DNA of 41,685 nucleotides from Paracoccaceae bacterium (GTDB taxonomy: Bacteria > Pseudomonadota > Alphaproteobacteria > Rhodobacterales > Rhodobacteraceae): NCBI GenBank assembly GCA_018222585.1, contig JAAFAB010000021.1, forward strand, positions 1 to 41,685, read 5' to 3'. Below the pieces are notes generated by a model, which was not told the origin of the DNA, made no database searches, and was given only the letters and a program-made list of their open reading frames with translations. Positions 10,101-18,233 of this stretch are shown in pieces (the first letter of the stretch is position 1; the number at the start of each line of letters is the position of its first letter). Both the position numbers and the translations under genes were made by a program.

Positions 10101-11124
10101 CCGGGGTGCCACCATAAAGCGCCCGCCCCTCCTCGTCCTGCGCCACCAGTTGCGCAGCGCCGCGTGACAGCCCCGAAACGCGCCAGGGCATCTCCTTGCC
10201 ATCATATTGCGATTGCTCGACTTTCGGGCGGACTTCGCAAGATCCGCAGCGCAGGTCATCGCCGAACCACGAGACGATCAGCGACACCGCCTCGCAACCG
10301 GTGAAGCTGCTGTCGAGCTGATCCAGAGAGGTTTCCAGATCGCTCTTGCCCGAGGGCGAATTGACATTGGCCAGCCCGACATGACCCGCACCGTAGTCAT
10401 AGCTGACCTGGCTGGTCGCCAGCGCATATTCCCCGCTGCCCGGCATCAGCGCCACGCCGCGGATCGCATGGGCCGGTTCATCGCCGGCGCCCTCCAGCGC
10501 GAGGGGCGCGGGGCGCAGCACCTCGAAGGAGAATTGCGGAATCCGGTTGCCGAAGCGATCAAGCGCGAGGTCTTCCAGGACCAGGTAGGCCGTGCCGCGA
10601 TAGGCCGGCACCTGCCCCGCGCCTTCGACCGCCTCCATCTTCGGATCCGGCAGCTGATCCTCCGACCCGCGATAGACACGCATGTCCAGGTCTGCGGGCG
10701 CGATCTCGGCCCCGTCCGCCCAGATCCGCCCGATGCCGGAAATCTCGCCCTCGCAAAGCGCGACGGCAAGGCTTACGGAATAGGAATGCTCGGTCACCTT
10801 CGGCTTGCTGGGCGCGCCCTTCCCGCCGCCCGTGGTGCGGGTGGTCTCAAGGAATTCGGACGCCCAGATCACCTGCCCCGCGACCCGCATCCGGCCATAG
10901 ACCCGCGCCACCGGATCGCCCTCGCCGGCGCCGGTCAGGCGGAAGCGCTCGACCCGGCCGGTCTCGACCGCATCGGCTCCCTGACCCAGCAGGCGCTGGT
11001 CGATGACCCGGCCCAGTGTCGCCCCGACGAAGCGCCCGGCGGCGACGGCCGAGAGACCAAGGACAGAGCCCCCGATGGAACCGCCAATGGCGGCGCCGGC
11101 GGCGGAAAGAAGAACGGTTGCCAT
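7198..11124 (-). CDS. GTA g15: megatron / host-specificity baseplate protein
   Basis: At 1308 residues this is the largest GTA protein and probably forms the tip of the particle that contacts the cell and helps deliver DNA. Residues 1-40 are a glycine/alanine-rich hydrophobic start (SAAGAAIGGSIGGSVLG). The region of about 430-740 is the TIM-barrel-like glycoside-hydrolase domain specific to GTA proteins (FCIGSEM near 466, GYAADWTEYFG near 508, WFTELGC near 658). About 790-960 matches the phage tail module that follows it. The C-terminal third is beta-rich and divergent. It ends the operon; cysE follows after 137 bases. The start follows the g14 stop almost directly. Confidence 0.93.
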   Translation of the reverse strand: MATVLLSAAGAAIGGSIGGSVLGLSAVAAGRFVGATLGRVIDQRLLGQGADAVETGRVERFRLTGAGEGDPVARVYGRMRVAGQVIWASEFLETTRTTGGGKGAPSKPKVTEHSYSVSLAVALCEGEISGIGRIWADGAEIAPADLDMRVYRGSEDQLPDPKMEAVEGAGQVPAYRGTAYLVLEDLALDRFGNRIPQFSFEVLRPAPLALEGAGDEPAHAIRGVALMPGSGEYALATSQVSYDYGAGHVGLANVNSPSGKSDLETSLDQLDSSFTGCEAVSLIVSWFGDDLRCGSCEVRPKVEQSQYDGKEMPWRVSGLSRGAAQLVAQDEEGRALYGGTPADASVIEAISALNARGKAVMFYPFLLMDQILGNTLPDPYSDADSQPHLPWRGRITTSEAPSRPGSPDGTGVAEAEVAAFMGTSQASDFGVTPGAVTYAGPAEWRYRRFILHCAALCAAAGGVDSFCIGSEMVGLTQIRGAGGSFPAVAALQDLAGEVRAILGPEVKLGYAADWTEYFGYQPQDGSGDRYFHLDPLWSDEDIDFIGIDNYMPLSDWREGDDHLDAQSWRTIYDTGYLAENIEGGELYDWYYHSSEARAAQIRTPITDGAHDEPWIWRVKDLRNWWLNPHHERIGGVRQSDPTGWQPRSKPIWFTELGCAAVDKGTNEPNKFLDPKSSESALPRYSTGARDEVIQQQYLRVMHGYWNDPAHNPVSDVYGAPMLDMSRAFVWAWDARPFPHFPNDLQTWSDGENYRAGHWITGRASSRSLALTVAEICTAAGLRHFDVEALFGVVSGYSDDDVRPARAALQPLMLRYGFDAIERDGVLRFIMRGGPLDAELARAELALSGEMEGSVERQRAPEAEMAGRMRLRFVEANADFERVAEEAILPDDESRAVAGSEIPLAMTRGEGRQVVERWLAESRIARDSLRLALPPSRRVLGAGDVIALDEDAGAALYRIDRTEHGLSTLVEAVRIDPKIYRPGALSEPLPSVASFSAPLPVLPLWLDLPLIRGDEVPHAPHVAVTGDPWPGTVGVYAAASDTGYQLDQVLNARATVGVTTTPLARGPVGRHDRGAPLGVTLTSGTLASTDAGGLLAGANLMAIGDGDPANWEIFQFRDATLTGDRSYLLSHRLRGQLGSEALMPDVWPEGSWVVLLDQVPQQITLAPSQRRLARHYRVGPAARGPDDPSYRHEVWAFDGIGLKPYAPCHLRAVAQADGDIAFDWIRRTRIEGDSWDLAEVPLGEDRLAFLLRIRQGGAVVREVEVTNDGWTYSAVDQAADGVSGLAQLEVAQVSASFGPGAFATLAFTV

Positions 11125-11127
11125 GGG

Positions 11128-11565
11128 TTACACCTCGTCCGGGAATGCGAAACTGGCCACGATGCGACGCCGCCAGGGTTGGCTGAGCGGGCTCTCCAGC
11201 ACGCCGTGGCCGCTATAGGCGTGGATGAAACTGGCCTCGCCTCCGGCGCGCGCGAGGATGCCCAGATGCTTCGCCACCGCGCCCGAGCGCATTCGGAACA
11301 GCAGCACGTCGCCGGGCTGCGCGTCGCCGGTCCGAGGCTGCAGATGACGGCGCGCAGCGGCCCAAAGCCGCTCCTCGCGCTGCGGCTCGGACCAGTCAGG
11401 GGTGTAGGCCGGCACCGGCTCGGGCTCCTGCCCCAGCACCTCGCGCCAGACCCCACGCAGCAGGCCGAGGCAGTCTGTCCCTGCCCCCTTCAGCGACGCC
11501 TGGTGCAGGTAGGGCGTCCCGATCCAGCCGCGCGCGGCCATGACGATCTGATCCGCACGGCTCAT
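11128..11565 (-). CDS. GTA g14: NlpC/P60-family cell wall peptidase
   Basis: A 145-residue peptidase of the NlpC/P60 type found in phage tails, thought to cut peptide bridges in peptidoglycan during DNA entry. The nucleophile is C32 in GTDCLGL, the catalytic histidine is H100 in AKHLGIL, and a further polar residue is likely the His in SFIHAY. Its ATG overlaps the stop of g13 (ATGA), indicating translational coupling. It lies four bases ahead of g15. Confidence 0.93.
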   Translation of the reverse strand: MSRADQIVMAARGWIGTPYLHQASLKGAGTDCLGLLRGVWREVLGQEPEPVPAYTPDWSEPQREERLWAAARRHLQPRTGDAQPGDVLLFRMRSGAVAKHLGILARAGGEASFIHAYSGHGVLESPLSQPWRRRIVASFAFPDEV

Positions 11566-12446
11566 CGGCGTGATCCGCCCGCGGTCTCGCCGCTCTGGCC
11601 GGGGTGCACCATGATCCAGTCCTCACCCGGGATGTCGGGAAAACCCTGATAGTTCAGCGCATTGTCGAACTTGACACGACATGTGGCAAAGCGCTTGTCA
11701 CAGCCCGCCTCAAGCCGGAAAGTCACTCCCTCTCCCGGGTCCACCTGCAACGGCGTCCACAGTTCGATCCGTCGGCCGCTGCCCAAGCTTCGATCCAGCT
11801 TCACCGGCGCCGACACCCCTGCCGCAGGCCCGTCCAGAACCTCCACCCGCCCATGCGAGAACCAGCCCTCGGCGAAGCCGCCAAGCGCCGGGAAGGTAAA
11901 GACCGACAGGCTCTCGATCCCCGTCGCAATACTTTCGGCCCGGTAGCCGGGCTGGCTGAGATCGACGCCGCAACCCTGCCCGCCCAGCACGGCAGCGCAC
12001 GGCTTCTGGTAGATCCGTCCCATGGGCTGATTCAGCGCCTCGGACAACCCGCGCAGCTCGGCGCGGAAGGCGCCCCCGGCGCGGGTCAGCTCTCCGATGC
12101 TGCCGCGAAAGACCACCTGGCGCACCTCGGGCGCGGACCAGTCCAGCAACCAGGCAGTGACCTCGGCGCCGTCATAGCGCCCGGCCTCGATGTCCTCCTC
12201 GCGGATCGCCGCATCGCTCAGCGCACCAAGCGCCTCGGAGTTGTCCACCGACAGCCCCGTGCTTTGCTGCAGCGCCGCCGCCGTCAGGCCGGTATCGGCG
12301 CGGAAGGTAACGCCCTCGAAGACAAGGTCGCAATCGTGGTCGGTGAAGCCCAGCGTCAACCCGTCGCGGCGGGTGATCTTCCAGGCATGGCAGGTCGTGG
12401 TGGCCCCCGTCGCCAGGTGGGCCGCCAGATCGGGATTGAACGCCAT
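11562..12446 (-). CDS. GTA g13: baseplate hub protein (DUF2163)
   Basis: A 294-residue hub protein of the DUF2163 family. Four cysteines, two in CAAVLGGQGC (near 178-187) and two in CDKRFATC (near 258-265), can hold the iron-sulfur cluster described for the RcGTA hub. The N-terminal half contains the GLTLGFTDHDCDL pattern typical of the family. The start ATG overlaps the g12 stop by one base. It links the distal tail protein to g14/g15. Confidence 0.92.
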   Translation of the reverse strand: MAFNPDLAAHLATGATTTCHAWKITRRDGLTLGFTDHDCDLVFEGVTFRADTGLTAAALQQSTGLSVDNSEALGALSDAAIREEDIEAGRYDGAEVTAWLLDWSAPEVRQVVFRGSIGELTRAGGAFRAELRGLSEALNQPMGRIYQKPCAAVLGGQGCGVDLSQPGYRAESIATGIESLSVFTFPALGGFAEGWFSHGRVEVLDGPAAGVSAPVKLDRSLGSGRRIELWTPLQVDPGEGVTFRLEAGCDKRFATCRVKFDNALNYQGFPDIPGEDWIMVHPGQSGETAGGSRR

Positions 12447-13078
12447 CAGACCCGTACCTCCACCACCGGCACATTGGGCACGTCGCCCGCCCGGAACGAG
12501 GCGACAGACGTCTGGATGCGATCGGTGTCGAAGCGCACCGGCACGTCGAACTCGAAGCCCGCTGTCACGTCCATGCCCTCGTTGGGCGCGGTGACAAAGG
12601 TGATCAGCCCGGTGGTCACATCGACCGAGTAGTGGATGCCGTCCTGAAGCTCGTCGTCCTCGACCCCCGCGCGAACCGTACCCTGCACGGGTTTGGTAAT
12701 CGGTCGCGCATAGCTCTGGAGGCCCGAGGTATAGGTCTTCAGCAACTGGAAGCTGTGCGTCACCCCGTCGCCCTGGGCGATCACCTGGTCGCGGTAGTCG
12801 ACCTCGGCACTGGGACGGCAGGACTTGTAGTCGGACCAATCCTTCCAGCGGAACCCGTGCAACTGCCCCTGCCGCGCCTCGAAGAAGGCGATCAGCGTCT
12901 CGACATCATCGAGAGAGCGCATCGAGACCCCCGCATCGAAACGGCGGCGCGAGTGCAGCCAGGGGGTGTTGCGCTCTTCGAAGCCGTTGGCGAGCGTCAC
13001 CACCTCGGTGCGCCGCTCGGGACCGCCGGTCGAGCCGAAGGAGAGATTGGCGGGGAAACGGACCTCGTGGAAAGACAT
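12446..13078 (-). CDS. GTA g12: distal tail protein (DUF2460)
   Basis: A 210-residue protein of the DUF2460/TIGR02217 family, the distal tail (Dit) ring that attaches the baseplate to the tail tube. The MSFHEVRFP start, the GFEERN segment and the HGFRWKDWSDYKS motif (about 74-86) are conserved in GTA and lambdoid homologues. A good GAGGAGA ribosome binding site precedes the ATG, ten bases after g11. Confidence 0.93.
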   Translation of the reverse strand: MSFHEVRFPANLSFGSTGGPERRTEVVTLANGFEERNTPWLHSRRRFDAGVSMRSLDDVETLIAFFEARQGQLHGFRWKDWSDYKSCRPSAEVDYRDQVIAQGDGVTHSFQLLKTYTSGLQSYARPITKPVQGTVRAGVEDDELQDGIHYSVDVTTGLITFVTAPNEGMDVTAGFEFDVPVRFDTDRIQTSVASFRAGDVPNVPVVEVRV

Positions 13079-13088
13079 GGCGATCTCC

Positions 13089-13706
13089 TCAGCGGTTGCG
13101 CTGGCCGCGCGTCAGCGCGCGGCTCATCTGGGCGGCGATCTGGCTTTGCGAGCGGCGGAAGCCCTCGACATCCGGCGTCGTGATGTTGATCACCACATTG
13201 GCTGGCCCCTGCCCTTGCATCTTCACCCCAAGACGGCCATCGGCACCGCGCGACAGCGGCATGATCGCCTCGGGTCCGGCCTCGCCCATCAGGCCGGTGC
13301 CGCCGGTCATCGGGAAGTAGGTGGGCGAGGAGACCACGCCGCCCTTGGCGAAGGGCATGACGTTCTGCATCAGCCCGCCGATACCCTGTGCGATCAGCCC
13401 GCCAAAGTGATCGGTCACCGGCTTCACGGCGGCGGAATAGGCTGCGTTCGACATCGAGTTGGCAACGGTCCGCAGGGCATCCGAAGCCCGCATACCGTCA
13501 AACAGGACCCCGTCCAGCGCCCGCCGCAGACCCCGGCTGAGGCCCCGTTCCAGCGTCTGCACATCCTTGCCTGTTTCCGCCAGCGCCGCGCGCATCCGGC
13601 GCAGTTCGCTGTCAAATCCGGCGGCCATGTCGGCGGCTCCGCCGAGGGTCGCATCCAGGCTGTCGACCTGCGCCTGCAGTGCCTCGAGACCGTTCAGATC
13701 ACTCAT
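13089..13706 (-). CDS. GTA g11: short tail tape measure protein
   Basis: A 205-residue tape measure protein. It is very short for this class, as expected for the stubby GTA tail. The N-terminal 60 residues are helical and coiled-coil-like; the middle has the alanine-rich phage lambda-type region, and residues 120-165 contain the FAKGGVVSSPTYFP and GLMGEAGPEAIMPL motifs shared by tail tape measures. Start at 13706 (MSDLNGLEAL) overlaps the end of g10.1 by eight bases; longer frames begin inside g10.1. Confidence 0.9.
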   Translation of the reverse strand: MSDLNGLEALQAQVDSLDATLGGAADMAAGFDSELRRMRAALAETGKDVQTLERGLSRGLRRALDGVLFDGMRASDALRTVANSMSNAAYSAAVKPVTDHFGGLIAQGIGGLMQNVMPFAKGGVVSSPTYFPMTGGTGLMGEAGPEAIMPLSRGADGRLGVKMQGQGPANVVINITTPDVEGFRRSQSQIAAQMSRALTRGQRNR

Positions 13707-13929
13707 TCTCGCCTCCTGTCGTCGCAACCTCCCCGTCGGGATAGGCCGCCAGCAATTCATCCAGCCGCGCCCGGCTCAGCACCGAGGTGGCCTGCGCGCC
13801 CTCCCCCAGCATCAGCCGCAGCTCGGCCGGGGTGAGGGCCCAGAACTCCGCCGGGCGCAGGCCCAGGACCCGCAGCCCGACCTGCATCAGCGCGGGCCAG
13901 TCCAGACCGCTTGCGCCGTGACCACTCAT
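13699..13929 (-). CDS. GTA g10.1: phage tail assembly chaperone (rcc01693-like)
   Basis: A 76-residue small protein matching the tail assembly chaperone family found between g10 and g11 in GTA clusters. The pattern GLRVLGLRPAEFWALTPAEL (residues 18-37) is characteristic: a hydrophobic helix followed by the 'P.EFW.LT..EL' motif. Its ATG overlaps the g10 stop (ATGA), and its own end overlaps g11 by eight bases. Such proteins help load the tape measure during tail assembly. Confidence 0.88.
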   Translation of the reverse strand: MSGHGASGLDWPALMQVGLRVLGLRPAEFWALTPAELRLMLGEGAQATSVLSRARLDELLAAYPDGEVATTGGENE

Positions 13930-14249
13930 GCCTTGGCCTGGGGGACCGCGAAGGCCCGCGCCAGAAGCTCGGCGGCCTTGCGGGCGGCCAGGATCGGGCC
14001 GCCCTCGATCTCGACGCTCAGCAGATCCTCGGCCCGGCCCTGCCAGCCGCCCCCACGCAGACCGGCAACGATCAGCGCCAGCACGTCGCGGGTGCTGTAG
14101 CCCCCGGTCTCGAAGCGCTCGACCAGCTCCAGAAGCGATCCGCTCTCCAGCATCGCCTCCAGCTCGGCCAGCGCGCCGAGGGTCAGCTTCATCACGTACC
14201 GCTGACCGTCCAGCACCAGCGCCACCTCGCCTGCGTGGGGATTGGCCAT
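13926..14249 (-). CDS. GTA g10: tail assembly protein
   Basis: A 107-residue GTA family protein preceding the g10.1 chaperone. It begins with a short beta region that looks like LDGQRYVMKLTLGALAELE, then helices rich in Leu/Glu. By position and size it resembles the first tail assembly chaperone of siphophages. It starts two bases after the g9 stop and overlaps g10.1. Confidence 0.88.
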   Translation of the reverse strand: MANPHAGEVALVLDGQRYVMKLTLGALAELEAMLESGSLLELVERFETGGYSTRDVLALIVAGLRGGGWQGRAEDLLSVEIEGGPILAARKAAELLARAFAVPQAKA

Positions 14250-14251
14250 GG

Positions 14252-14665
14252 TCAGAGCGCCGTGAAGCTGAGCGCCCCGGCCGAGGCCATGGACAGCTCG
14301 TAGGTGGCTTCCCCGTTGTGGGCGCCCGCATAGTCGATCGAGGTCACCTGGAAGGGGCCTTCGACCACCCCGAAATCCGGGATGATCACCTGGAAGGCGG
14401 GGGTTTCACCGTCGAAGAAGATCTGACGGGCGCGCTCGTCGCTGCCCGCGTCCTTGAACACCCCCGAACCGCTGATCGCCGCCGAGCGCACACCGGCGCC
14501 GGAGAGCAGCTCCCGCCAGCCCCCCTGGCTTTCCAGGCTGGTCACATCGACCGCCTCGGCATTGAAGCTCAGCCGCGTCGCCCTCAGGCCCGCCAATGTC
14601 TCGAACAGACCGGCATCGGTCATGTCCACCTTGATCAGAAGATCCTTGCCGTTCTGGGCCACCAT
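14252..14665 (-). CDS. GTA g9: major tail tube protein
   Basis: A 137-residue phage major tail protein (TP901-1 type), the subunit of the tail tube through which DNA leaves the head. The N-terminus MVAQNGKDLLIK and the segment SFNAEAVDVTSLES are typical. Start set at the ATG at 14665, 8 bases after GGAG; a GTG three codons upstream would overlap that site. It follows g8 after 23 bases. Confidence 0.92.
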   Translation of the reverse strand: MVAQNGKDLLIKVDMTDAGLFETLAGLRATRLSFNAEAVDVTSLESQGGWRELLSGAGVRSAAISGSGVFKDAGSDERARQIFFDGETPAFQVIIPDFGVVEGPFQVTSIDYAGAHNGEATYELSMASAGALSFTAL

Positions 14666-14688
14666 AGTCGTCACTCCGTCGAAAGGGT

Positions 14689-15099
14689 TCAGGTGTCTTG
14701 CACCCGGGCGCGAAAGCTCATGTCGATGCGGCGCAGCTGCCCCGCCTCGTCCCGGCGCGCCCGGGCCTTGAGGAAATTCAGGCTGACCAGGTGCCCCCGG
14801 GACAGCGCGGGCATCGGCAACTCCAGCGCATCCGAGACCGCAGCGGCGACCTCCTTCGCGGTCTGGAAGCCGGCCTCGGTGGTCACCACCGAGATCGTCA
14901 GGTCATGTTCCGCGCCGCCACCACAGGAGGTGGACCAGTCGCGCACCTGCTCGGGCCCGAGGCTGACATAGGTCGCCGGCGGCGTGCCCTGGGGCGGCGC
15001 GTCGAAGATGTCGCTGCCGACCAGCGCCACCAGGGCGGCGTTGGTCGAAAGGTGGGTGAAAAGCGCGCCCTGCAGCGCTGCCGAAACCGCGTAGCTCAT
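14689..15099 (-). CDS. GTA g8: tail terminator protein (DUF3168)
   Basis: A 136-residue DUF3168 protein, the tail terminator/completion ring in the RcGTA particle. Conserved features are the N-terminal helix (ALQGALFTHLSTNAALVALV), the GSDIFDAPPQGTPPATYVSLG loop region, and the DLTISVVTTEAG strand. The ATG at 15099 overlaps the g7 stop (ATGA). Confidence 0.9.
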   Translation of the reverse strand: MSYAVSAALQGALFTHLSTNAALVALVGSDIFDAPPQGTPPATYVSLGPEQVRDWSTSCGGGAEHDLTISVVTTEAGFQTAKEVAAAVSDALELPMPALSRGHLVSLNFLKARARRDEAGQLRRIDMSFRARVQDT

Positions 15100-15431
15100 G
15101 CCATGACCTCCTCGCGCGCGCGGCAACGCAGGAACCGCCCAGAAGCGTCGTCCTCCTGCACCGACTCGATCAGGTAGATCCGCTCTCCATCACGAAACCG
15201 CTGGCCGGGCTGGGGCCGGTTGGACGCGCCCGGAGGGGCCCCGCGCACGATGATCTTCAGCGTCTGACGATGCGCGCTCAGACCGGCACGGTCATGCAGC
15301 CCGGCCCTGCCGGGAGAGACCTCCGCCCATAGGATACCGAGGGCATGCCAACTGCTTTCGAACCCCCCGGCACCATCCGCGACCCGCATCGGGCGCTCCA
15401 GAATCAGTTCCCTGTTCAGACGCGGGCTCAT
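15096..15431 (-). CDS. GTA g7: head-tail connector (stopper)
   Basis: A 111-residue phage head-tail joining protein; in the RcGTA structure this position is the stopper that holds DNA in the head. The pattern LNRELILERPMRVADGAGG, then W.ALG.LWAEV near 28-38, is the usual N-terminus of the head-tail joining family. The ATG at 15431 overlaps the g6 stop (ATGA). The frame is open further upstream inside g6, but those starts have no ribosome binding site. Confidence 0.9.
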   Translation of the reverse strand: MSPRLNRELILERPMRVADGAGGFESSWHALGILWAEVSPGRAGLHDRAGLSAHRQTLKIIVRGAPPGASNRPQPGQRFRDGERIYLIESVQEDDASGRFLRCRAREEVMA

Positions 15432-16027
15432 GAGCGACCTCCCAGGCCGATCCGCATCGGCCGGTAGCGTTCCAGCAGTGCGGTGACACCGAAGGGTGTG
15501 CAACCTTTGCCAAGCGCCACGTCGTTTCGGTACTCGTAGTAGTGGGACGCCATCAACAGCACCGCCTGGGCGAGATCGGGAGGCACCTCGCCCCAGTTCA
15601 GCGCCGCGCCAGCCGTCACCAGCACCTCGATCTTGCCATCGGCGGGTGGCTCGGGCAGCTTGCCCTTCAGGGCGCGGAACTTCGGGGCGAAGACGTCCTC
15701 GTCGAAGGTATAATCGCCGGGATCCTCGCTGACCCTTGCCCCCTGCTTGTCGACCAGGGTCACCTGCTGGATCAGCCGCACGGGGGCCAGAGGGAACGCC
15801 TGCGCCTCGGCTTTCGCCCACCCCTGCACGGTCCAGATGAAATCCCGCTGGTAGATGGCCTGGCCGGTCCGACCCTCGATCGCCGCCAGCGCGGCGCGGA
15901 TGTAGCCCTCCAGCACGTCGTCCTGCGCGCTGTCCTCGGCAAAGCCGGTGCCCAGGCGCAGATGCTGCTTGAACTGGCTCACCGGCAGGACGGCTGCGGC
16001 AACCTGGTTCACTTCGATCAAAATCAT
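15428..16027 (-). CDS. GTA g6: head-tail adaptor
   Basis: A 199-residue adaptor protein of the phage gp6-like connector family, mostly helical. It contains the conserved VSQFKQHLRL start, the LEGYIRAALAAIEGRTGQAI helix and the alanine/leucine-rich end typical of these connectors. Start at 16027, seven bases after GGAG. It lies 171 bases after the capsid gene; that gap contains a GC-rich hairpin near 16160-16185. Confidence 0.9.
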   Translation of the reverse strand: MILIEVNQVAAAVLPVSQFKQHLRLGTGFAEDSAQDDVLEGYIRAALAAIEGRTGQAIYQRDFIWTVQGWAKAEAQAFPLAPVRLIQQVTLVDKQGARVSEDPGDYTFDEDVFAPKFRALKGKLPEPPADGKIEVLVTAGAALNWGEVPPDLAQAVLLMASHYYEYRNDVALGKGCTPFGVTALLERYRPMRIGLGGRS

Positions 16028-16198
16028 CACCGTACTCCGATATTCGGGACCGGCGTCTCCGGCCCGCGGCGCGTGAAGGCCAAGCCTCCGACGCGTGCCT
16101 CCCAACGTTGCTCGGACGGAGGGAGCTGCTGGACAACGCCTGAGAGAGACACGCGCCCGACGGGGCCGAAAGGCCCGACCCCGCCGATCCGACGCGTC

Positions 16199-17380
16199 TT
16201 ACGACGTGCCGAACTTCAGCAGCTTGATCGCGGCGAAGTCGCTGACGTCCCCGCCGACCCGCTTGGTCGCGTAGAACAGCACATGCGGCTTGGCGCTGAA
16301 GGGATCGCGCAGCACCCGCAGGTCCGGGCGCTCGGCCACGGTATAGCCGGCGTGGAAGTCCCCGAAGGCGATGGCATAGGTGCCCGAGGCGATGTCGGGC
16401 ATGTCCTCGGCGATCAGCACCGGGTAGCCCAGCAAGCGCGCCGGCTCCCCGGCTGCCAGGCCGTCGGACCACAGGAAGCGGCCATCCAGGTCCTTCAGCT
16501 TGCGCACGGCGCCCGCGGTCTTCGAGTTCATCACGAAGGTGCCGTTGGCGCGATAGCGGGCGCCAAGCGTATAGACCAGGTCGACGATGGCATCAGCCGG
16601 ATCATTGGGATCGAAGTCCCCGTCGGTGCCGGTGGCGACATAGCCAAGGCTGTCCCAGGCCCAGGAGGCATCGGCAACCTTGGTGTGGGTCAGGAAACCG
16701 GTCGGCTTGTCGTCGCCGTCGCCATTGATGAAGGCATCGGCCTCGGCACGGGCGAACTTGTCGGCGATACGCTCGGCCAGCCAGCCCTCGACGTCAAAGG
16801 CGCTGTCATCCAGAAGGCGCTGGCTGGCCTTGGGCAGGGCGGAAAGTTCGAACAGCTCGATCGAGATCCGATCGACTCCGGGCGTCGTGGTCTCGGTCAC
16901 GCTGGTGTCGTCGTTCCAGCCGGCGCCCATGTCGGTGGTATCCACCAGCACGTCGTAGGAACTGGCGTTGACATGCACCACGTTCGCAACCTGGCGGATC
17001 GAGGCCGAACTCTTCAGCACCGAGCTGATCGTCGCCGAGGTCTGCGGGTCCAGCAGATAGCCGCCATCGCCGGTCACGGAGAGCGCCTTGCTCTCCAGGT
17101 CGAGGCCGCGCAGGCCATCGTCATCACCCGAGCGCAGGTAGGCGGAAACCGCCTTGCGATGCGGGGCGCCGCTCTCGGCGGCAGAGGCCAGCGTCGGGCG
17201 CGCGGCGGTCAGGGATTTGCGGTCAAGCATGGTCAAACGGCTTTCCTGTTGCTGCAGTCTTTCCTGAAGTTCGTCACGGAAGCTCTTGAACTCCCGCATG
17301 AAATCCGAAACAGCGGATTTCACCTCGGCGACGGGAGAGAGGCTCTCCCCAGCCCGAGTGTCGGTCTCGGTCTTACCCAT
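16199..17380 (-). CDS. GTA g5: major capsid protein (HK97 fold)
   Basis: A 393-residue HK97-type capsid protein. Residues 1-65 form a charged coiled coil (RLQQQESRL region) that acts as an internal scaffold and should be removed by the g4 protease. The main fold follows, with GDGGYLLDPQTSATI (near 115) as the typical start of the mature part and the IAFGDFHAGYTVAERPDLR loop near 345. Two ATGs are adjacent; 17380 is preferred because it is six bases from AAGGAG. It assembles the small DNA-filled head. Confidence 0.95.
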   Translation of the reverse strand: MGKTETDTRAGESLSPVAEVKSAVSDFMREFKSFRDELQERLQQQESRLTMLDRKSLTAARPTLASAAESGAPHRKAVSAYLRSGDDDGLRGLDLESKALSVTGDGGYLLDPQTSATISSVLKSSASIRQVANVVHVNASSYDVLVDTTDMGAGWNDDTSVTETTTPGVDRISIELFELSALPKASQRLLDDSAFDVEGWLAERIADKFARAEADAFINGDGDDKPTGFLTHTKVADASWAWDSLGYVATGTDGDFDPNDPADAIVDLVYTLGARYRANGTFVMNSKTAGAVRKLKDLDGRFLWSDGLAAGEPARLLGYPVLIAEDMPDIASGTYAIAFGDFHAGYTVAERPDLRVLRDPFSAKPHVLFYATKRVGGDVSDFAAIKLLKFGTS

Positions 17381-17414
17381 CATCGACTCCTTGGATGGAA
17401 GGTGAGAGAGCGCC

Positions 17415-17978
17415 CTAGTGGTCGCCCAATTCGGCCCGCGCGGCCCGGAAGGCCGCCGCCATTTCGCGCAGGGCATCCTCGGCGGGGCTGTCGCCCTTGG
17501 CCGCGACCCGCGCACTGGGCAGCATCGGGAAGGTCACCAGCGAGACCTCCCAGAGCTCCAGTTCGGTCAGGAGCCTGCGGCCCCCGTCATCCTTGGTGGC
17601 CCGCCTGGTGCGGTAGCCGATGGAGAGCCCGTCGATGGCCCCCGCCCGGATCAGCGCCGCGGCTTCACGGCCCTTTTCCACGGCTTCCAGCAGGTGCCCC
17701 TTGACCCAGAGCCCGGTTGCATCCTCGCGGATCTCCTCCCAGACTCCGATGGGCTGGGCCGGGTCGTGCTGCCACAGCATCTTGACCCGCCGACCCTCCG
17801 CCGCGATGCGGGTCAGACAGGCGCCATAGGCCCCCTTCTGCACCACATCGCCGCCCTGGTCGCAGGCCCCGAACCGCGAGGCATAGCCCTCGATCGCCAT
17901 GCCATCCTCCTGGACGACCAGCTCTGCGTCGAAGCGGTGGAACTTGCACTCCAGGCCGCCAAGGTTCTGAAAATCCAT
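17415..17978 (-). CDS. GTA g4: prohead protease (HK97 type, U35)
   Basis: A 187-residue serine protease that matures the head by trimming the capsid protein. The N-terminal strands are followed by GYASRFGACDQGGDVVQKGA; the catalytic histidine is in MLWQHDPAQPIG, and the serine in AGAIDGLSIGYRT. Start at 17978 (MDFQNL) directly after GGAGAGAAAG; a GTG four codons earlier overlaps that site. It sits between g3.5 and the capsid gene, as in HK97-like phages. Confidence 0.94.
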   Translation of the reverse strand: MDFQNLGGLECKFHRFDAELVVQEDGMAIEGYASRFGACDQGGDVVQKGAYGACLTRIAAEGRRVKMLWQHDPAQPIGVWEEIREDATGLWVKGHLLEAVEKGREAAALIRAGAIDGLSIGYRTRRATKDDGGRRLLTELELWEVSLVTFPMLPSARVAAKGDSPAEDALREMAAAFRAARAELGDH

Positions 17979-17990
17979 CTTTCTCTCCAC

Positions 17991-18233
17991 TCAGGGCAGT
18001 TTGTCGATGACCGATTGGAAGGCCTGCGCCAGGATCACCCCGACGACGCCGAAGACGATCAGCCACAGCCGCCGCTCCAGCCGCTCCAGCACCAGTTCGA
18101 TGCGATCCATGCGGTCGTGCAGGGCCTCGATCTGCATCTTCGAGAGCCGCTCATGCGCCTCCAGCCGCAGCGAGGGGCCACACTGGAACTCCTCGTAGCC
18201 AGTGCTGCGGCGGATCTCGCGAAGCTCGTTCAT
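17991..18233 (-). CDS. GTA g3.5: small membrane protein
   Basis: An 80-residue protein between portal and protease. The first 50 residues are charged and helical (EALHDRMDRIELVLERLERR), followed by one membrane segment (WLIVFGVVGVILAQAF, about 57-72) and a short tail. The ATG overlaps the portal stop (ATGA). A gene of this size occurs at this position in RcGTA; I cannot state a proven role. Confidence 0.85.
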   Translation of the reverse strand: MNELREIRRSTGYEEFQCGPSLRLEAHERLSKMQIEALHDRMDRIELVLERLERRLWLIVFGVVGVILAQAFQSVIDKLP

